From Xestospongia muta (taxonomy: Eukaryota > Porifera > Demospongiae > Haplosclerida > Petrosiidae), in contig OY848918.1 of assembly GCA_963693285.1 (NCBI GenBank), positions 10,363,162 to 10,427,161 of the forward strand: a stretch of 64,000 bases of DNA, written 5' to 3'. The position numbers and the translations under genes are program-made. Positions within the stretch are counted from its first letter, which is position 1, and every line of letters begins with the position of its first letter. This document shows positions 22,309-33,096 of this stretch, one piece after another. Under the pieces are notes generated by a model. It saw only the letters and a program-made list of their open reading frames with translations, was not told the DNA's origin and did not search any database.

Positions 22309-23747
22309 TTTTTAAAATACACATAACAATAAGTGACTCTAGGTTTTGTGACTTTGTCACTGCATACACTTTTGTTTTTTGCCTATTCTAATATACTAAT
22401 ATAATACAAAAATGATGCAATCTTGTAATGTCTTATGTTTGATTTACTAATGGACATGAGAAAGTATACATAATCAACCACTTAACAAATGGAAGTGAAA
22501 GGTCAAGCTGTTTATCAATTTCTTTTGGTAACTGTTGCCATAGAGAAAAGAAATTATTTATGTCACACCATTTGATTCAAAATGATCTGATAGATAGTAG
22601 GAGTGATATTACCATCTTAATTACTTTTATACTGTCCTTAACCACACCCCAAATCTTACTGACTTAACACTTCTATGTAAACTTAACAGCCTTTTACTTT
22701 AGACTTCTTATGTGACTACTTGCCTCAAATCTCTGCTGCAACTATTGTGACAAATGAGTATAACAAACCTGACATTGGGGTTACTATGTAGAGATGTCCA
22801 TACTGCTATTCCTACTTTGGACTTGTTTAAATGACTTTTACCACCATCCTTACATTTAATAGATTTTTAATTTTTATTATTTTAATGAAATATTTAGTGC
22901 ATTAATCAAAATCTGTATTGTAGATACCTCTATACTAACTCGTAAATGGGTGTGGTCGTTTGGTCAATGGTTAATTAACTAATAGTTATATAACTTTATC
23001 AATTAATGGTTCTTAACATTATTAATCACAATACATTAGTTTCTATTTACTTATGTAGCTAGGTTACATTACTATGTATAGACATATCCTTATTATATTT
23101 GATGTATTAAGGTCATTAGATTTTATACACAATATATACAATATCTTTCTTAGTGCACTAATATATTTATTTACATATACTAGATATCTATGTCTATTTC
23201 ATTGAATGGAGTAATGAACAGGCAGCTAATAGTATTACTGTTAAAGTGGTCCTAGAGGCAGTGGGTTATAGTCAAGAAAGGGAACCGTGATTGATCAGGG
23301 TTGTCCTTGAATCAGTGTATCTCTGAGAAAGAAGAACCTTAGTAGATGCTGCAATTACTCTTATTTTTTCAGAGGTTAAGAAAGGATGTTAAGAGAGAGA
23401 TTAAATTACTGGAATATTGAGTTAGTCCTGGAGGTGTAGTTATCTAAACCTCAAGTAGGAGAGCCTTGATTGATGTTGAGGTTATTCTTGAGGCAGTATT
23501 ATCTTTTCAATAGGTGAAGGAGGAGAGATTTTAGTGTAACATTTCAGGCAATGTTATCTTTTCAAAGAAGGTTATATCAAGGCAGTCCTTAGGCCATTGT
23601 TATCATTTTAAATGGTTTGGAATGGATAATGTTGCAATAGCTCTTATCTTTTCAGACGTTAAGAAAGAAGGTTAATTCACTGGAAAATCAATCCCTCTAG
23701 TCGTTATTCAATTTTAGATGACTTAGTTATCTCACTATCTCAGTGAG
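22309..23747 (+). other. F1 flank plus B-type upstream region
   Basis: No gene. A C1 flank runs straight into the long B-type upstream region. The same combination is repeated at 25006-26450, so FL8 and FL9 with their upstream sequences form a tandem duplication with a period of about 2.7 kb. Confidence 0.65.
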
Positions 23748-23757
23748 TATATATAAG
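23748..23757 (+). promoter_or_regulatory. TATA box of FL8
   Basis: TATATATAAG, 61 bases before the ATG at 23809. The palindrome that follows this box in FL3 and FL9 is split here by extra bases (GGTAGATGATACCAGTCTACC). Confidence 0.55.
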
Positions 23758-23808
23758 GTAGATGATACCAGTCTACCACACAACAAGAGTAGAACAGTAC
23801 AAGTTACA

Positions 23809-25005
23809 ATGACCTCCCTTCTATCTTTACTGGCAGTCATACTAACTATTACTGGTATGTCTAATCCATTAAGTCACTCTAATGGTAGTAGTAGTACAGA
23901 TGATGCCATAGCTAACCTGACTGCTGCTATTAATCAACTCCTTACTAAATCTTCTCATAGCTGTCCTGTATCTTGTAAACCAGACTCTCGTGATAGTCTG
24001 ACTGATCTTATGCAGCTGGTGTTAACTCGACAACTTCTAACAGCTAGTACTCCTGATACTTGTGTTGTAGATAATAAACTAAAGAGTCTTGTTAAAAAGT
24101 TAACAATTACTGTTGAGAGCCAGTCTAAGCAGATAACAAAGATATCAAGTCAACTAGATCATCTCAATCAAGCTGTACGTAATATAACAGGTCCACTAAT
24201 TGGTGATGAAAATCCTTTTTCTCCTTTACTTCACTCATGTGAGGAGATCAAAAGTAAATGGCCAAGCAGTCCTTCAGACTATTACATCATAGCTGATAAT
24301 CATGGGCATGCTCGTCATGTGTACTGTTATATGGAGGAGTTGTGTAACTCCACAGGAGGTTGGATCAGGGTAGCTTATCTTAACATGACAGATAGCAGTG
24401 AGAAATGTCCTGATGGATTTAGACTGTATAATGGAAGTGGTGTTCGAGCATGTGGTTGACCAGTTAGTAGTGGAGGTAGCTGTGCAGAAATAACATTTTC
24501 ATCAGGTAACATTGAGTACTCTCAAGTGTGTGGTAAAGTTATAGGATATCAAGTTGGGGCCTCTGATGGAACAGACACTAAAACAAACAATATTAACTCA
24601 CGATCATTTTATGCTGATGGAGTTACTTTAACTCATGGTAATCCTCGTAGCCATATTTGGACTTTTATAGTCGGTCAAGCAGAAAATCTAGACTTTAGTC
24701 GTTGTCCCTGTGGTACACCAAATCCCCTTACATCACCATCATTTGTTGGCAGAGACTATTTCTGTGAGTCTGGTAATCTTGATTCCTATTTTACACGTGG
24801 TATATTTTATTCCAATGATCCACTGTGGGATGGTTATCAATGTGGTAGCAAAGAAACTGCCTGTTGTAACCGTACTGGTATACCTTGGTTTAATAAGAAA
24901 TTCAATTACTCCACTACTGACAACATAGAGATGAGTATTTGTCTTGATGAACGTACATCTGATGAAGATTGTGCTGTTGGCCAGTATGAGATTTATATCA
25001 AATAG
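23809..25005 (+). pseudogene. FL8: type B2 stalk + C1 domain with one nonsense codon
   Basis: A 399-codon frame from the B-type ATG to the TAG after YEIYIK, intact except for TGA at 24457-24459. That codon is CGA (Arg) in the CGRPVSS motif of the other members. The change is a C-to-T at a CpG. Promoter, signal peptide (VILTITGMSN), B2 stalk (CPVSCKPDSRDSLTD; LMQLVLTRQLL) and the C1 domain are otherwise normal. It is the only B2-C1 pairing in the window. It may be a recent pseudogene, a polymorphic null allele, or a sequencing error. If translated it gives a 216-residue secreted protein ending inside the core. Confidence 0.85.
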
Positions 25006-26450
25006 TTTTTAAAATACACATAACAATAAGTGACTCTAGGTTTTGTGACTTTGTCACTGCATACACTTTTGTTTTTTTTCCTATTCTAATATACTAATAT
25101 AATACAAAAATGATCCAATCTTGTAATGTCTTAAGTTTGATTTACTAATGGACATGAGAAAGTATACATAACCAACCACTTAACAAATGGAAGTGAAAGG
25201 TCAAGCTGTTTATCAATTTCTTTTGGTAACTGTTGCCATAGAGAAAAGAAATTATTTATGTCACACCATTTGGTTCATGATCTGATAAATAGTAGGAGTG
25301 GTATTACCATCTTAATTACTTTTTATACTGTCCTTAACCACACCCCAAATCTTACTGACTTAACACTTCTATGTAAACTTAACAACCTTTTACTTTAGAC
25401 TTCTTATGTGACTGCTTGCCTCAAATCTCTGCTGCAACTATTGTGACAAATGAGTATAACAAACCTGACATTGGGGTTACTATGTAGAGATGTCCATACT
25501 GCTATTCCTACTTTGGACTTGTTTAAATGACTTTTACCACCATCCTTACATTTAATAGATTTTTAATTTTTATTATTTTAATGAAATATTTAGTGCATTA
25601 ATCAAAATCTGTATTGTAGATACCTCTATACTAACTTGTAAGTGGGTGGGGTCGTTTGGTCAATGGTTAATTAACTAATAGTTATATAACTTTATCAATT
25701 AATGGTTCTTAATATTATAAATCACATGACATAGTTGTTATTTACTTATGAAGCTAGGTTACATTACTATGTATAGACATATCCTTATTATATTTGATGT
25801 ATTAAGGTCATTAGATTTTATACACAATATATACAATATCTTTCTTAATGCACTAATATATTTATTTATGAATGTTAGATATTTATTTCTATTTCATTGA
25901 ATGGAGTAATGAACAGGCAGCTAATAGTATTACTGTTAAAGTGATCCTAGAGGTAGGGGTTTATAGTCAAGAATGGGAACCATGATTGATCAGGGTTGTC
26001 CTTGTGTCAGTGTATCTCTGAGAAAGAAGAACCCTAGTAGATGCTGCAATTGCTCTTATTTTTTCATAGGTTATAAAAGAATATTAGAGAGAGATTAAAA
26101 TACTGGATTATTGAGTTAGTCCTGGAGGTGTAGTTTTCTAAACCTCAAGTAGGAGGGAGAGCCTTGATTGATGTTGAAGTTATCCTTGAGACAGTATTAT
26201 CTTTTCAATAGGTAAAGGAGGAGACATTTTAGTGTAGCATTTCTGGCAATGTTATCTTTTCAAAGAAGGTTATATCAAGGCAGTCCTTAGGCCATTGTTA
26301 TCATTTTAAATGGTTTGGAATAGGTACATTACAATAGATCTTATCTTTTCAGAGGTTAAGAAAGGATCTTAATTCACTGGAAAATCAAACCCTCTAGTCA
26401 TTATTCAATTTTAAAGTACTTAGTTATCTCACTATCACTATCTCAGTGAG
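25006..26450 (+). other. F1 flank plus B-type upstream region (second tandem copy)
   Basis: No gene. It closely matches 22309-23747, with small differences such as a shorter or altered segment near 25860-25990. Confidence 0.65.
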
Positions 26451-26474
26451 TATATATAAGGTAGACAGTCTACC
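26451..26474 (+). promoter_or_regulatory. B-type core promoter of FL9: TATA box plus palindrome
   Basis: TATATATAAG at 26451-26460 is followed by GGTAGACAGTCTACC, as before FL3. The ATG is at 26508. Confidence 0.6.
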
Positions 26475-26507
26475 ACACAACAGGAGTTGAACAGTACAAT
26501 AGTTACA

Positions 26508-27779
26508 ATGACTTCCCTTCTATCTTTACTGGTAGTCATACTAGCTATTACTGGTATGTCTAATCCAGTAAGTCATTCTGATGGTGATAGTAGTATAGAT
26601 GATGCCATAGCTAACCTGACTGCTGCTATTAATCAACTCCTTACTCGATCTTCTCTCAGTAGCTGTCCACCTTGTGAAGATGGTAGTAATCCAACTAGTC
26701 CCATACAACTTGTTGTATCACAACAACTACTTTCTAACTCACCAACTAAATGTAATAAAATGATCAAAGAACTCACTGGGGCTATTGCTGCTAATATGTC
26801 CAGGTTAGAGACAAGGTTGTACAATGAAGGCATTATAAAGATACTTAAGATTATTAGTAATCTCAACAGGAGTATGGCTAGGTTAGAAAATAGCATTAAT
26901 GACATTAAAGAAGATATTAATACTCTTCAAGATATTCATGAGAACACTACTACAGAGAAATGTCCTCCTCCATCAATGTTACTTCCTCGTTCATGTGAGG
27001 AGGTCAAGAGAAGATGTCTAGACTGTCCTTCAGACTATTACATTATAGCTGATAATCACAGCATTGCTCGTCAAGTGTACTGTTATATGGAGGAGTTGTG
27101 TAATTCCACAGGAGGTTGGATGAGGGTAGCTTATCTAAACATGACAGATAGCAGTGAGAAATGTCCTGATGGATTTAGACTGTATAGTGAAAATGGTGTT
27201 CGAGCATGTGGTCGACCAGTTAGCAGCGGAGGTAGCTGTGTAGAAATAACATTTCCATCAGGTAACATTGAGTACTCTCAAGTGTGTGGTAAAGTTATAG
27301 GATATCAAGTTGGGGCCTCTGATGGAGCACGCACTCATACAAACAGTATTAACTCACGATCATTTTATGCTGATGGAGTTACTTTAACTCATGGTAATCC
27401 TCGTAGCCATATTTGGACTTTTATGGTCGGTCAAGCAGAAAATGTAGACTATAGTCGTTGTCCCTGTGGTACACCAAATTTTGCTACTTCACCATCATTT
27501 GTTGGCAGAGACTATTACTGTGAGTCTGGTAATCTTGATTCCTTTTATACGCATGGTAAATATTATCCCAATGATCCACTGTGGGATGGTTATCAATGTG
27601 GTAGCAGAGAAACTGCCTGTTGTCAACGTACTGGTATACCTTGGTTTAATAAGAAATTCAATTACTCCACTACTGACAACATAGGGATGAGTATTTGTCT
27701 TGATGAAGGTATATCTGATGAAGATTGTGCTGTTGGCCAGTATGAGATTTATATTAAATACTTTGTAAAATACACATAA
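26508..27779 (+). CDS. FL9: secreted fibrinogen-like protein, type B1 stalk + C1 domain
   Basis: An intact single-exon gene of 423 residues from the family ATG. An in-frame ATG 21 bases upstream lies in the 5' UTR of the paralogues and is less likely. The signal peptide and B1 stalk (CPPCED; IQLVVSQQLL; MARLENSINDIKEDINT) match FL3. The domain from SCEEVKRRC onward switches to the C1 type after GKVIGYQ: GASDGARTHTNSINS, HGNPRSHIWTF, PSFVGRDYYCESGN, LWDGYQCG, PWFNKKF. The usual TAG after YEIYIK has become TAC, so translation runs six residues further (YFVKYT) to TAA. This pairing of B1 and C1 is unique in the window. Confidence 0.9.
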   Translation: MTSLLSLLVVILAITGMSNPVSHSDGDSSIDDAIANLTAAINQLLTRSSLSSCPPCEDGSNPTSPIQLVVSQQLLSNSPTKCNKMIKELTGAIAANMSRLETRLYNEGIIKILKIISNLNRSMARLENSINDIKEDINTLQDIHENTTTEKCPPPSMLLPRSCEEVKRRCLDCPSDYYIIADNHSIARQVYCYMEELCNSTGGWMRVAYLNMTDSSEKCPDGFRLYSENGVRACGRPVSSGGSCVEITFPSGNIEYSQVCGKVIGYQVGASDGARTHTNSINSRSFYADGVTLTHGNPRSHIWTFMVGQAENVDYSRCPCGTPNFATSPSFVGRDYYCESGNLDSFYTHGKYYPNDPLWDGYQCGSRETACCQRTGIPWFNKKFNYSTTDNIGMSICLDEGISDEDCAVGQYEIYIKYFVKYT

Positions 27780-28608
27780 CAATAAGTGACTCTAGGTTTT
27801 GTGACTTTGTCACTGCATACCCTTTTGTTTTTTTTCCTATTCTAATGTACTAATATAATACAAAAATGATGCAATCTTGTAATGTCTTATGTTTTATTTA
27901 CTAATGGACATGAAAAAGTATACATAACCAACCACTTAACAAATGGAAGTGAAAGGTGAAGTTGTTTATCAATTTCTTTTGGTAACTGTTGCCATAGAGT
28001 AAAGAAATTATTTATGTCACACCATTTGGTTCATGATCTGATAAATAGTAGGAGTGGTATTACCATCCTTAATTACCTTTTATACTGTTCTTAACCACAC
28101 ACCAAATCTTTTTAAACCTAATACATAATACTAAGTGTACATTTTAATGACTTCTGGATTAAGTAAAGATCAAATTTCACACAATCAACACTCCATAGTT
28201 ATTTTTATAAGAGTGTGTACTTTAAATGATAGATTATTATCTTAAGGCAGTCCTTGAAGGTGGAGGTTACCTTTTTGAAGCTAAGGAAAGAATCTCATAG
28301 TAGATATATCATTTAAGATAAAAATTGGTTGGTATAGCTGTAGTGACTGTCAGTAAATAACTTCTTATGAAATATAATTCTGGTAACACTGTGACATGAT
28401 ATACTATGATGATAACAATTTTTCATTTGATTATTAGTTATATTAATTAACTATTCACTTTATAGTTGTTGTATTATTCTGGATGTTACTTAGTATAGTA
28501 ATACTACTAGAAAATATATATAATATATACCTCATCCACTAAACTATAAAGTTTCTTTAGCCATAAACAAGCAATAATTGTGACCAGAGGTGGTAATCAT
28601 GACATCAT
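27780..28608 (+). other. F1 flank and spacer
   Basis: No gene. The C1 flank is followed by the spacer also present after FL1 (6290-6720). It contains the phrase TTTTTGAAGCTAAGGAAAG at about 28271, a second empty site for the MITE at 36337. Confidence 0.6.
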
Positions 28609-29141
28609 TAGGTTGGACTGGGTAGCTTATCTTAACATGACAGATAGCAGAGAGAAATGTTCTGATGGATTTAGACTGTATAGTGTAAATGGTGTTTGAG
28701 CATGTGGTCGACCAGTTAGTAGTGAAGGTAGCTGTGTAGGAATAACATTGAGTACTCTAAAGTGTGTCGTAAAGTTATTGGATATCAATTTGGATCTCCT
28801 GATGGTCCAAACAATAACAACATTAATGGATATTATATAGATGGTATTAGTCTGACACATGGTAGTCCTTGTAAACACATCTGGAGTTTTATATCTGAAC
28901 CATTTAAAAACCGTCATCCTAGCTATTGTTCTTGTGGTACTAGTGGTTCTAATAGTGTTCCATCATTTGTTGGCACTTGTTATTACTGTAAGTCTAGTAA
29001 TCCTCTTAACACTCATCCACCTCAACTTTACATTAATGATACAATTTGGGATGGACAAGGTGTGGCAGTGTTGAGGCGCCTTGTTGTAATCGACCCAATC
29101 TTTCTTGGTTTCATAAGCCACTGGGGTACTCAACTGACTCC
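28609..29141 (+). pseudogene. FL10: 5'-truncated C2-type fragment
   Basis: It begins inside the core (GGTTGGACTGGG, from GGWMRVAYL) and reads VAYLNMTDSREKCSDGFRLY. It then has TGA in place of the CGA of GVRAC, lacks the bases for FPSGN (frameshift), and continues with NINGYYIDGISLTHGSPCKHIWSF, PSFVGTCYYCKSSN and a broken LWDGQG region. Homology ends near the TTDS codons at about 29141. Multiple lesions make it a clear pseudogene. Confidence 0.8.
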
Positions 29142-30684
29142 GGTTTATAATAGGGACTGTTGGTATGTCCTAGATAATTAACTTTAATGTTGATTAAGTT
29201 CTGTATGTATATTAGTGATAAATCCTGTCTTTCAAGGTAAGAGTCGTTAAGAGACAAGGACTTCTATATCAACTATGACTCAGTCATAGTTGATATAGAA
29301 GTCCTTGTCTCTTTTAAATGGTGAATAAGAAGCCATAATTGATGTTGGATAATTGCTAATTGCATATAATAGGTTAGGAAATACCTCACCTTACATTCTA
29401 TGCATAAAACACCTTTTTTTAATGAAGGGCTCAACTCAACTCAGACATACTATAGCTTGAGGTAACCATATACTGGTAGTACATTGTCAATAGTACTTGA
29501 TGAGTTCATATTTACTATTCATGTATAATATATCAACAACACACATACTTTGTTAATGACTTATTGACTGTATAATAATATTATTAATATATCAAGAACA
29601 TTATACTACATAGTACATACTATAAGATATGTCAATAATGTAAACAAGTTAATCTTGAGTTGGTCTATTTCTTTTAAGAGGTTGAGATAGGACAGTCATG
29701 GTTAACATTGGAGTAGTTCATGGGTGGAACCTATCTTTTAAAGTCCAGAAATGAGTAGACATGTTGGAGACTTTGAAGCAGGTCTGTCTGAGAAAGGACA
29801 GTTGTGGTTAATATTAGTGTAATCCTTCTAACTGTTCAGTCTTCTACCTCTTATGTAATGACCTCAATGAGTATATATACATATACAACTATCTCTAGTA
29901 GATATAGACAACTATTACTATGACTAAGTTAAAGTAGTGCTTATAACTTGAGAGGCAATAAAAGGAGGTTCTTTAGCTAGATAGTCTAGTAACTGTTAGT
30001 ACAGGTGTTGTTTATTACCACTGAGATCTGTTATGATCTACAACTATAGTCCATCATGTATAAAGCTAAGTGTAGTCCTTGAGGTGAACATTATCTTTGA
30101 TGGTAAGGAAAAAATCTTGTAGTTACTATATCCTTTATCATTTGAAATAATTGGTTGGTATAGCTGTGGTGACTGTCAATAAAATAACTTCATATGAAAT
30201 ATAATTCTGGTAACATTGTTACATGATATACTATAATTATAACAATATTTTCATTTGATTATTAGTTATATTAATTAACTATTCACTTTCTACTTGTTGT
30301 ATAATTACTTAGTGAAGTGATACTACTAGAAAATATATATAATGTATACCTCATCCACTAAACTACAACATTTCTTTAGCCATAAACAAACAATAGGTTA
30401 TAACCAGAGATGGTAATCATGACATACATTATCTTCCTAGCCTTCACCTCTTACAGTTAGAGTTGGATATCATGCATAAAGTCTATTATACTTACAATGA
30501 CCATCACTTAATGATTACAACTATAGACTATTAGATTTAATGTCTGTTTACCCTAGAACAAGATTATTAGATTAGCTTTTTGAACTATTAATAAGTTCAG
30601 TGGTATTGATGTGAACATAGTATATTTAGGTACATGTACTACTCAAGACAATTATTGATTATCTTCTGTTTACTAAATGAACAT
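29142..30684 (+). other. Spacer with FL-cluster intergenic repeats
   Basis: No gene is seen. It includes the palindrome listed separately. A block at 29930-30560 (TAACTTGAGAGGCAATAAAAGG, CACTGAGATCTGTTATGATCTAC) recurs at 44170-44640 and 45030-45540. A TATATATA stretch at about 29872 resembles a core promoter, but no FL start follows it. Confidence 0.5.
29249..29313. repeat. Perfect inverted repeat: 32-base arms, 1-base centre
   Basis: Left arm 29249-29280 (starting AAGAGACAAGGACTTC) and right arm 29282-29313 (ending GAAGTCCTTGTCTCTT) are exact reverse complements around a single C at 29281. The loop is too small for a typical microRNA precursor. It could form a cruciform, be a foldback-element remnant, or be an assembly or replication fold-back product. 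Confidence 0.9.
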
Positions 30685-31810
30685 TTGTTTCTTTCCTCTG
30701 GGAACATGAGTATATTACTCCATACAATTACTATGAACACTATTGTCTGGTGACATGACCTTCTCATTGTAAAGTTAATGCATTGATAATGTATTCAATG
30801 GTAATGTACTGACTGAACTCTTGTTTCTTTCCTCTGGGAACATGAGTATATTACTCTATACAATTACTATGAACACTATTGTCTGGTGACATGACCTTCT
30901 CATTGTAAAGTTAATGCATTGATAATGTATTCAATGGTAATGTACTGACTGAACTCTTGTTTCTTTCCTCTGGGAACATGAGTATATTACTCTATACAAT
31001 TACTATGAACACTATTGTCTGGTGACATGACCTTCTCATTGTAAAGTTAATACATTGGTAATCTATTAATGATAATGTACTGACTGAACTCTTGTTTCTT
31101 TCCTCTGGGAACATGAGTATATTACTCTATACAATTACTATGAACATTGTTGTCTGGTGACATGACCTTCTCATTGTAAAGTTAATACATTGGTAACCTA
31201 TTAATGATAATGTACTGACTGAACTCTTGTTTCTTTCCTCTGGGAACATGAGTATATTACTCTATACAATTACTATGAACATTGTTGTCTGGTGACATGA
31301 CCTTCTCATTGTAAAGTTAATACATTGGTAATCTATTAATGGTAATGTACTGACTGAACTCTTGTTTCTTTCCTCTGGGAACATGAGTATATTACTCTAT
31401 ACAATTACTATGAACACTATTGTCTGGTGACATGACCTTCTCATTGTAAAGTTAATACATTGGTAACCTATTAATGATAATGTACTGACTGAACTCTTGT
31501 TTCTTTCCTCTGGGAACATGAGTATATTACTCTATACAATTACTATGAACACTATTGTCTGGTAACATGACCTTCTCATTGTAAAGTTAATACATTGGTA
31601 ATCTATTAATGATAATGTACTGACTGAACTCTTGTTTCTTTCCTCTGGGAACATGAGTATATTACTCTATACAATTACTATGAACACTATTGTCTGGTAA
31701 CATGACCTTCTCATTGTAAAGTTAATACATTGGTAATCTATTAATGATAATGTACTGACTGAACTCTTTTTAACAAATACAACTTTCCTCTGGGAACATG
31801 AACTTTGGAT
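30685..31810. repeat. 135-base minisatellite upstream of FL11 (about 8 copies)
   Basis: Units marked by CTTTCCTCTGGGAACATGAG begin at 30691, 30827, 30963, 31098, 31233, 31368, 31503 and 31638, with a partial last unit near 31783. Spacing is 136 in the first two and 135 afterwards. Neighbouring units are nearly identical. Each contains GTAATGTACTGACTGAACTC. The array ends just before the FL11 TATA box. Three more units of the same family lie before FL16 (45589-46005). Confidence 0.9.
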
Positions 31811-31833
31811 AGTAAAATACATCTCACTAGTAG

Positions 31834-31840
31834 TATAAAT
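31834..31840 (+). promoter_or_regulatory. TATA box of FL11
   Basis: TATAAAT in the context TAGTATAAATAGAGACCAACT, 81 bases before the ATG. It is the same as before FL16 (46039) and related to the FL13 promoter, but different from the TATATATAAG promoters of the other B-type genes. Confidence 0.6.
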
Positions 31841-31914
31841 AGAGACCAACTACTTCCCTCTCACATCTTGGTCTTCTTATAAGACTATACACTTAGAACA
31901 GTACAAGAGTTACA

Positions 31915-33096
31915 ATGACCTCCCTTCTATCTTTACTGGTAGTCATACTAGTTATTACTGGTATGTCTAATCCATTAAGTCATTCTGATGGTGATAGTAG
32001 TACAGATGATGCCATAGCTAACCTGACTGCTGCTATTAATCAACTCCTTACTCAATCTTCTCGTAGCTGTCCAGTATCTTGTAGACCAGACTCTCGTGAT
32101 AGTCTGACTGATCTTATGCAGCTGGTGTTAACTCGACAACTTCTAACAGCTAGTACTCCTGATACTTGTGTTGTAGATAAAGAACTAAAGAGTCTTGTTA
32201 AACAGTTAACAACTTTCGTTAAGAACCAGTCTAAGCAAATAACAAAGATATCAAATCAACTAGATCGTCTCAATCGAGCTGTACGCAATACAACAGGTAC
32301 ATTAGTTGATGTAGAAGATCCTTCTTCTCCTTTACTTCACTCATGTGAGGAGATCAAACGTAGATGGCCAAGCAGTCCTTCAGACTATTACATTATAGCT
32401 GATAGTCATGGACATGCTCGTCATGTGTACTGTTATATGGAGGAGTTGTGTAGTTCCACAGGAGGTTGGATGAGGGTGGCTTATCTTAACATGACAGATA
32501 CCAGTGAGAAATGTCCTGATGGATTTAGACCGTATAGTGAAAATGGTGTTCGAGTATGTCGTCGAGCAGTTAGTAGTGGAGGTAGCTGTGCAGGAATAAC
32601 ATTTTCATCAGGTAACATTGAGTACTCTCAAGTGTGTGGTAAAGTTATCGGATATCAATATTATAGTCCAGATGGTACAAACAATAACAACATTAATGGA
32701 CCTTATATAGATGGTATTAGTCTGACACATGGTAGTCCTCGTAAACACATCTGGAGTTTTATATCTGGACAGTTTGAAAACCACCATTCAAGCTTGTGTC
32801 CTTGTGGTACTGTTGGTCAAGAGAATGCTCCATCATTTGTTGGTACTGACTATTACTGTGAGTCTGGTAATCCTTACAGTAATTATCAGGCTAAACTTTA
32901 TAGTACTGATCCCCTCTGGGATGGCCAAAATTGTGGTAGTAATGAAAAACCATGCTGTACTCGACCTCGTATTCCTTGGTTTCATAAACCTTTGGGGTAC
33001 TATACAACTGACTCCATTGAAATGAGGCTATGTTGTGATGAAGGAACAAGTAATGAAGATGTTCCCTTTGGTTTGGTAGAGATTTATGTCAAGTGA
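31915..33096 (+). CDS. FL11: secreted fibrinogen-like protein, type B2 stalk + C2 domain
   Basis: An intact single-exon gene of 393 residues. The signal peptide is 1-23 (VVILVITGMSN). The B2 stalk has CPVSCRPDSRDSLTD (52-66), LMQLVLTRQLL, and a likely coiled coil at 88-125 (KELKSLVKQLTTFVKN; KISNQLDRLN). The C2 domain runs from SCEEIKRRWP (143) to the end: GGWMRVAYLNMTD, DGISLTHGSPRKHIWSF, PSFVGTDYYCESGN, LWDGQNCG, PWFHKPLGY, RLCCDEGT, LVEIYVK. Unusually the core reads VCRRAVSSGGSC where relatives have ACGRPVSSGGSC, losing a conserved Gly and Pro. The 3' flank also differs from all others here. Confidence 0.9.
   Translation: MTSLLSLLVVILVITGMSNPLSHSDGDSSTDDAIANLTAAINQLLTQSSRSCPVSCRPDSRDSLTDLMQLVLTRQLLTASTPDTCVVDKELKSLVKQLTTFVKNQSKQITKISNQLDRLNRAVRNTTGTLVDVEDPSSPLLHSCEEIKRRWPSSPSDYYIIADSHGHARHVYCYMEELCSSTGGWMRVAYLNMTDTSEKCPDGFRPYSENGVRVCRRAVSSGGSCAGITFSSGNIEYSQVCGKVIGYQYYSPDGTNNNNINGPYIDGISLTHGSPRKHIWSFISGQFENHHSSLCPCGTVGQENAPSFVGTDYYCESGNPYSNYQAKLYSTDPLWDGQNCGSNEKPCCTRPRIPWFHKPLGYYTTDSIEMRLCCDEGTSNEDVPFGLVEIYVK

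Noticed and set aside
29249..29313. MicroRNA precursor
   Set aside because: The arms pair perfectly with a one-base loop. Animal precursors have a larger loop and some mismatches.
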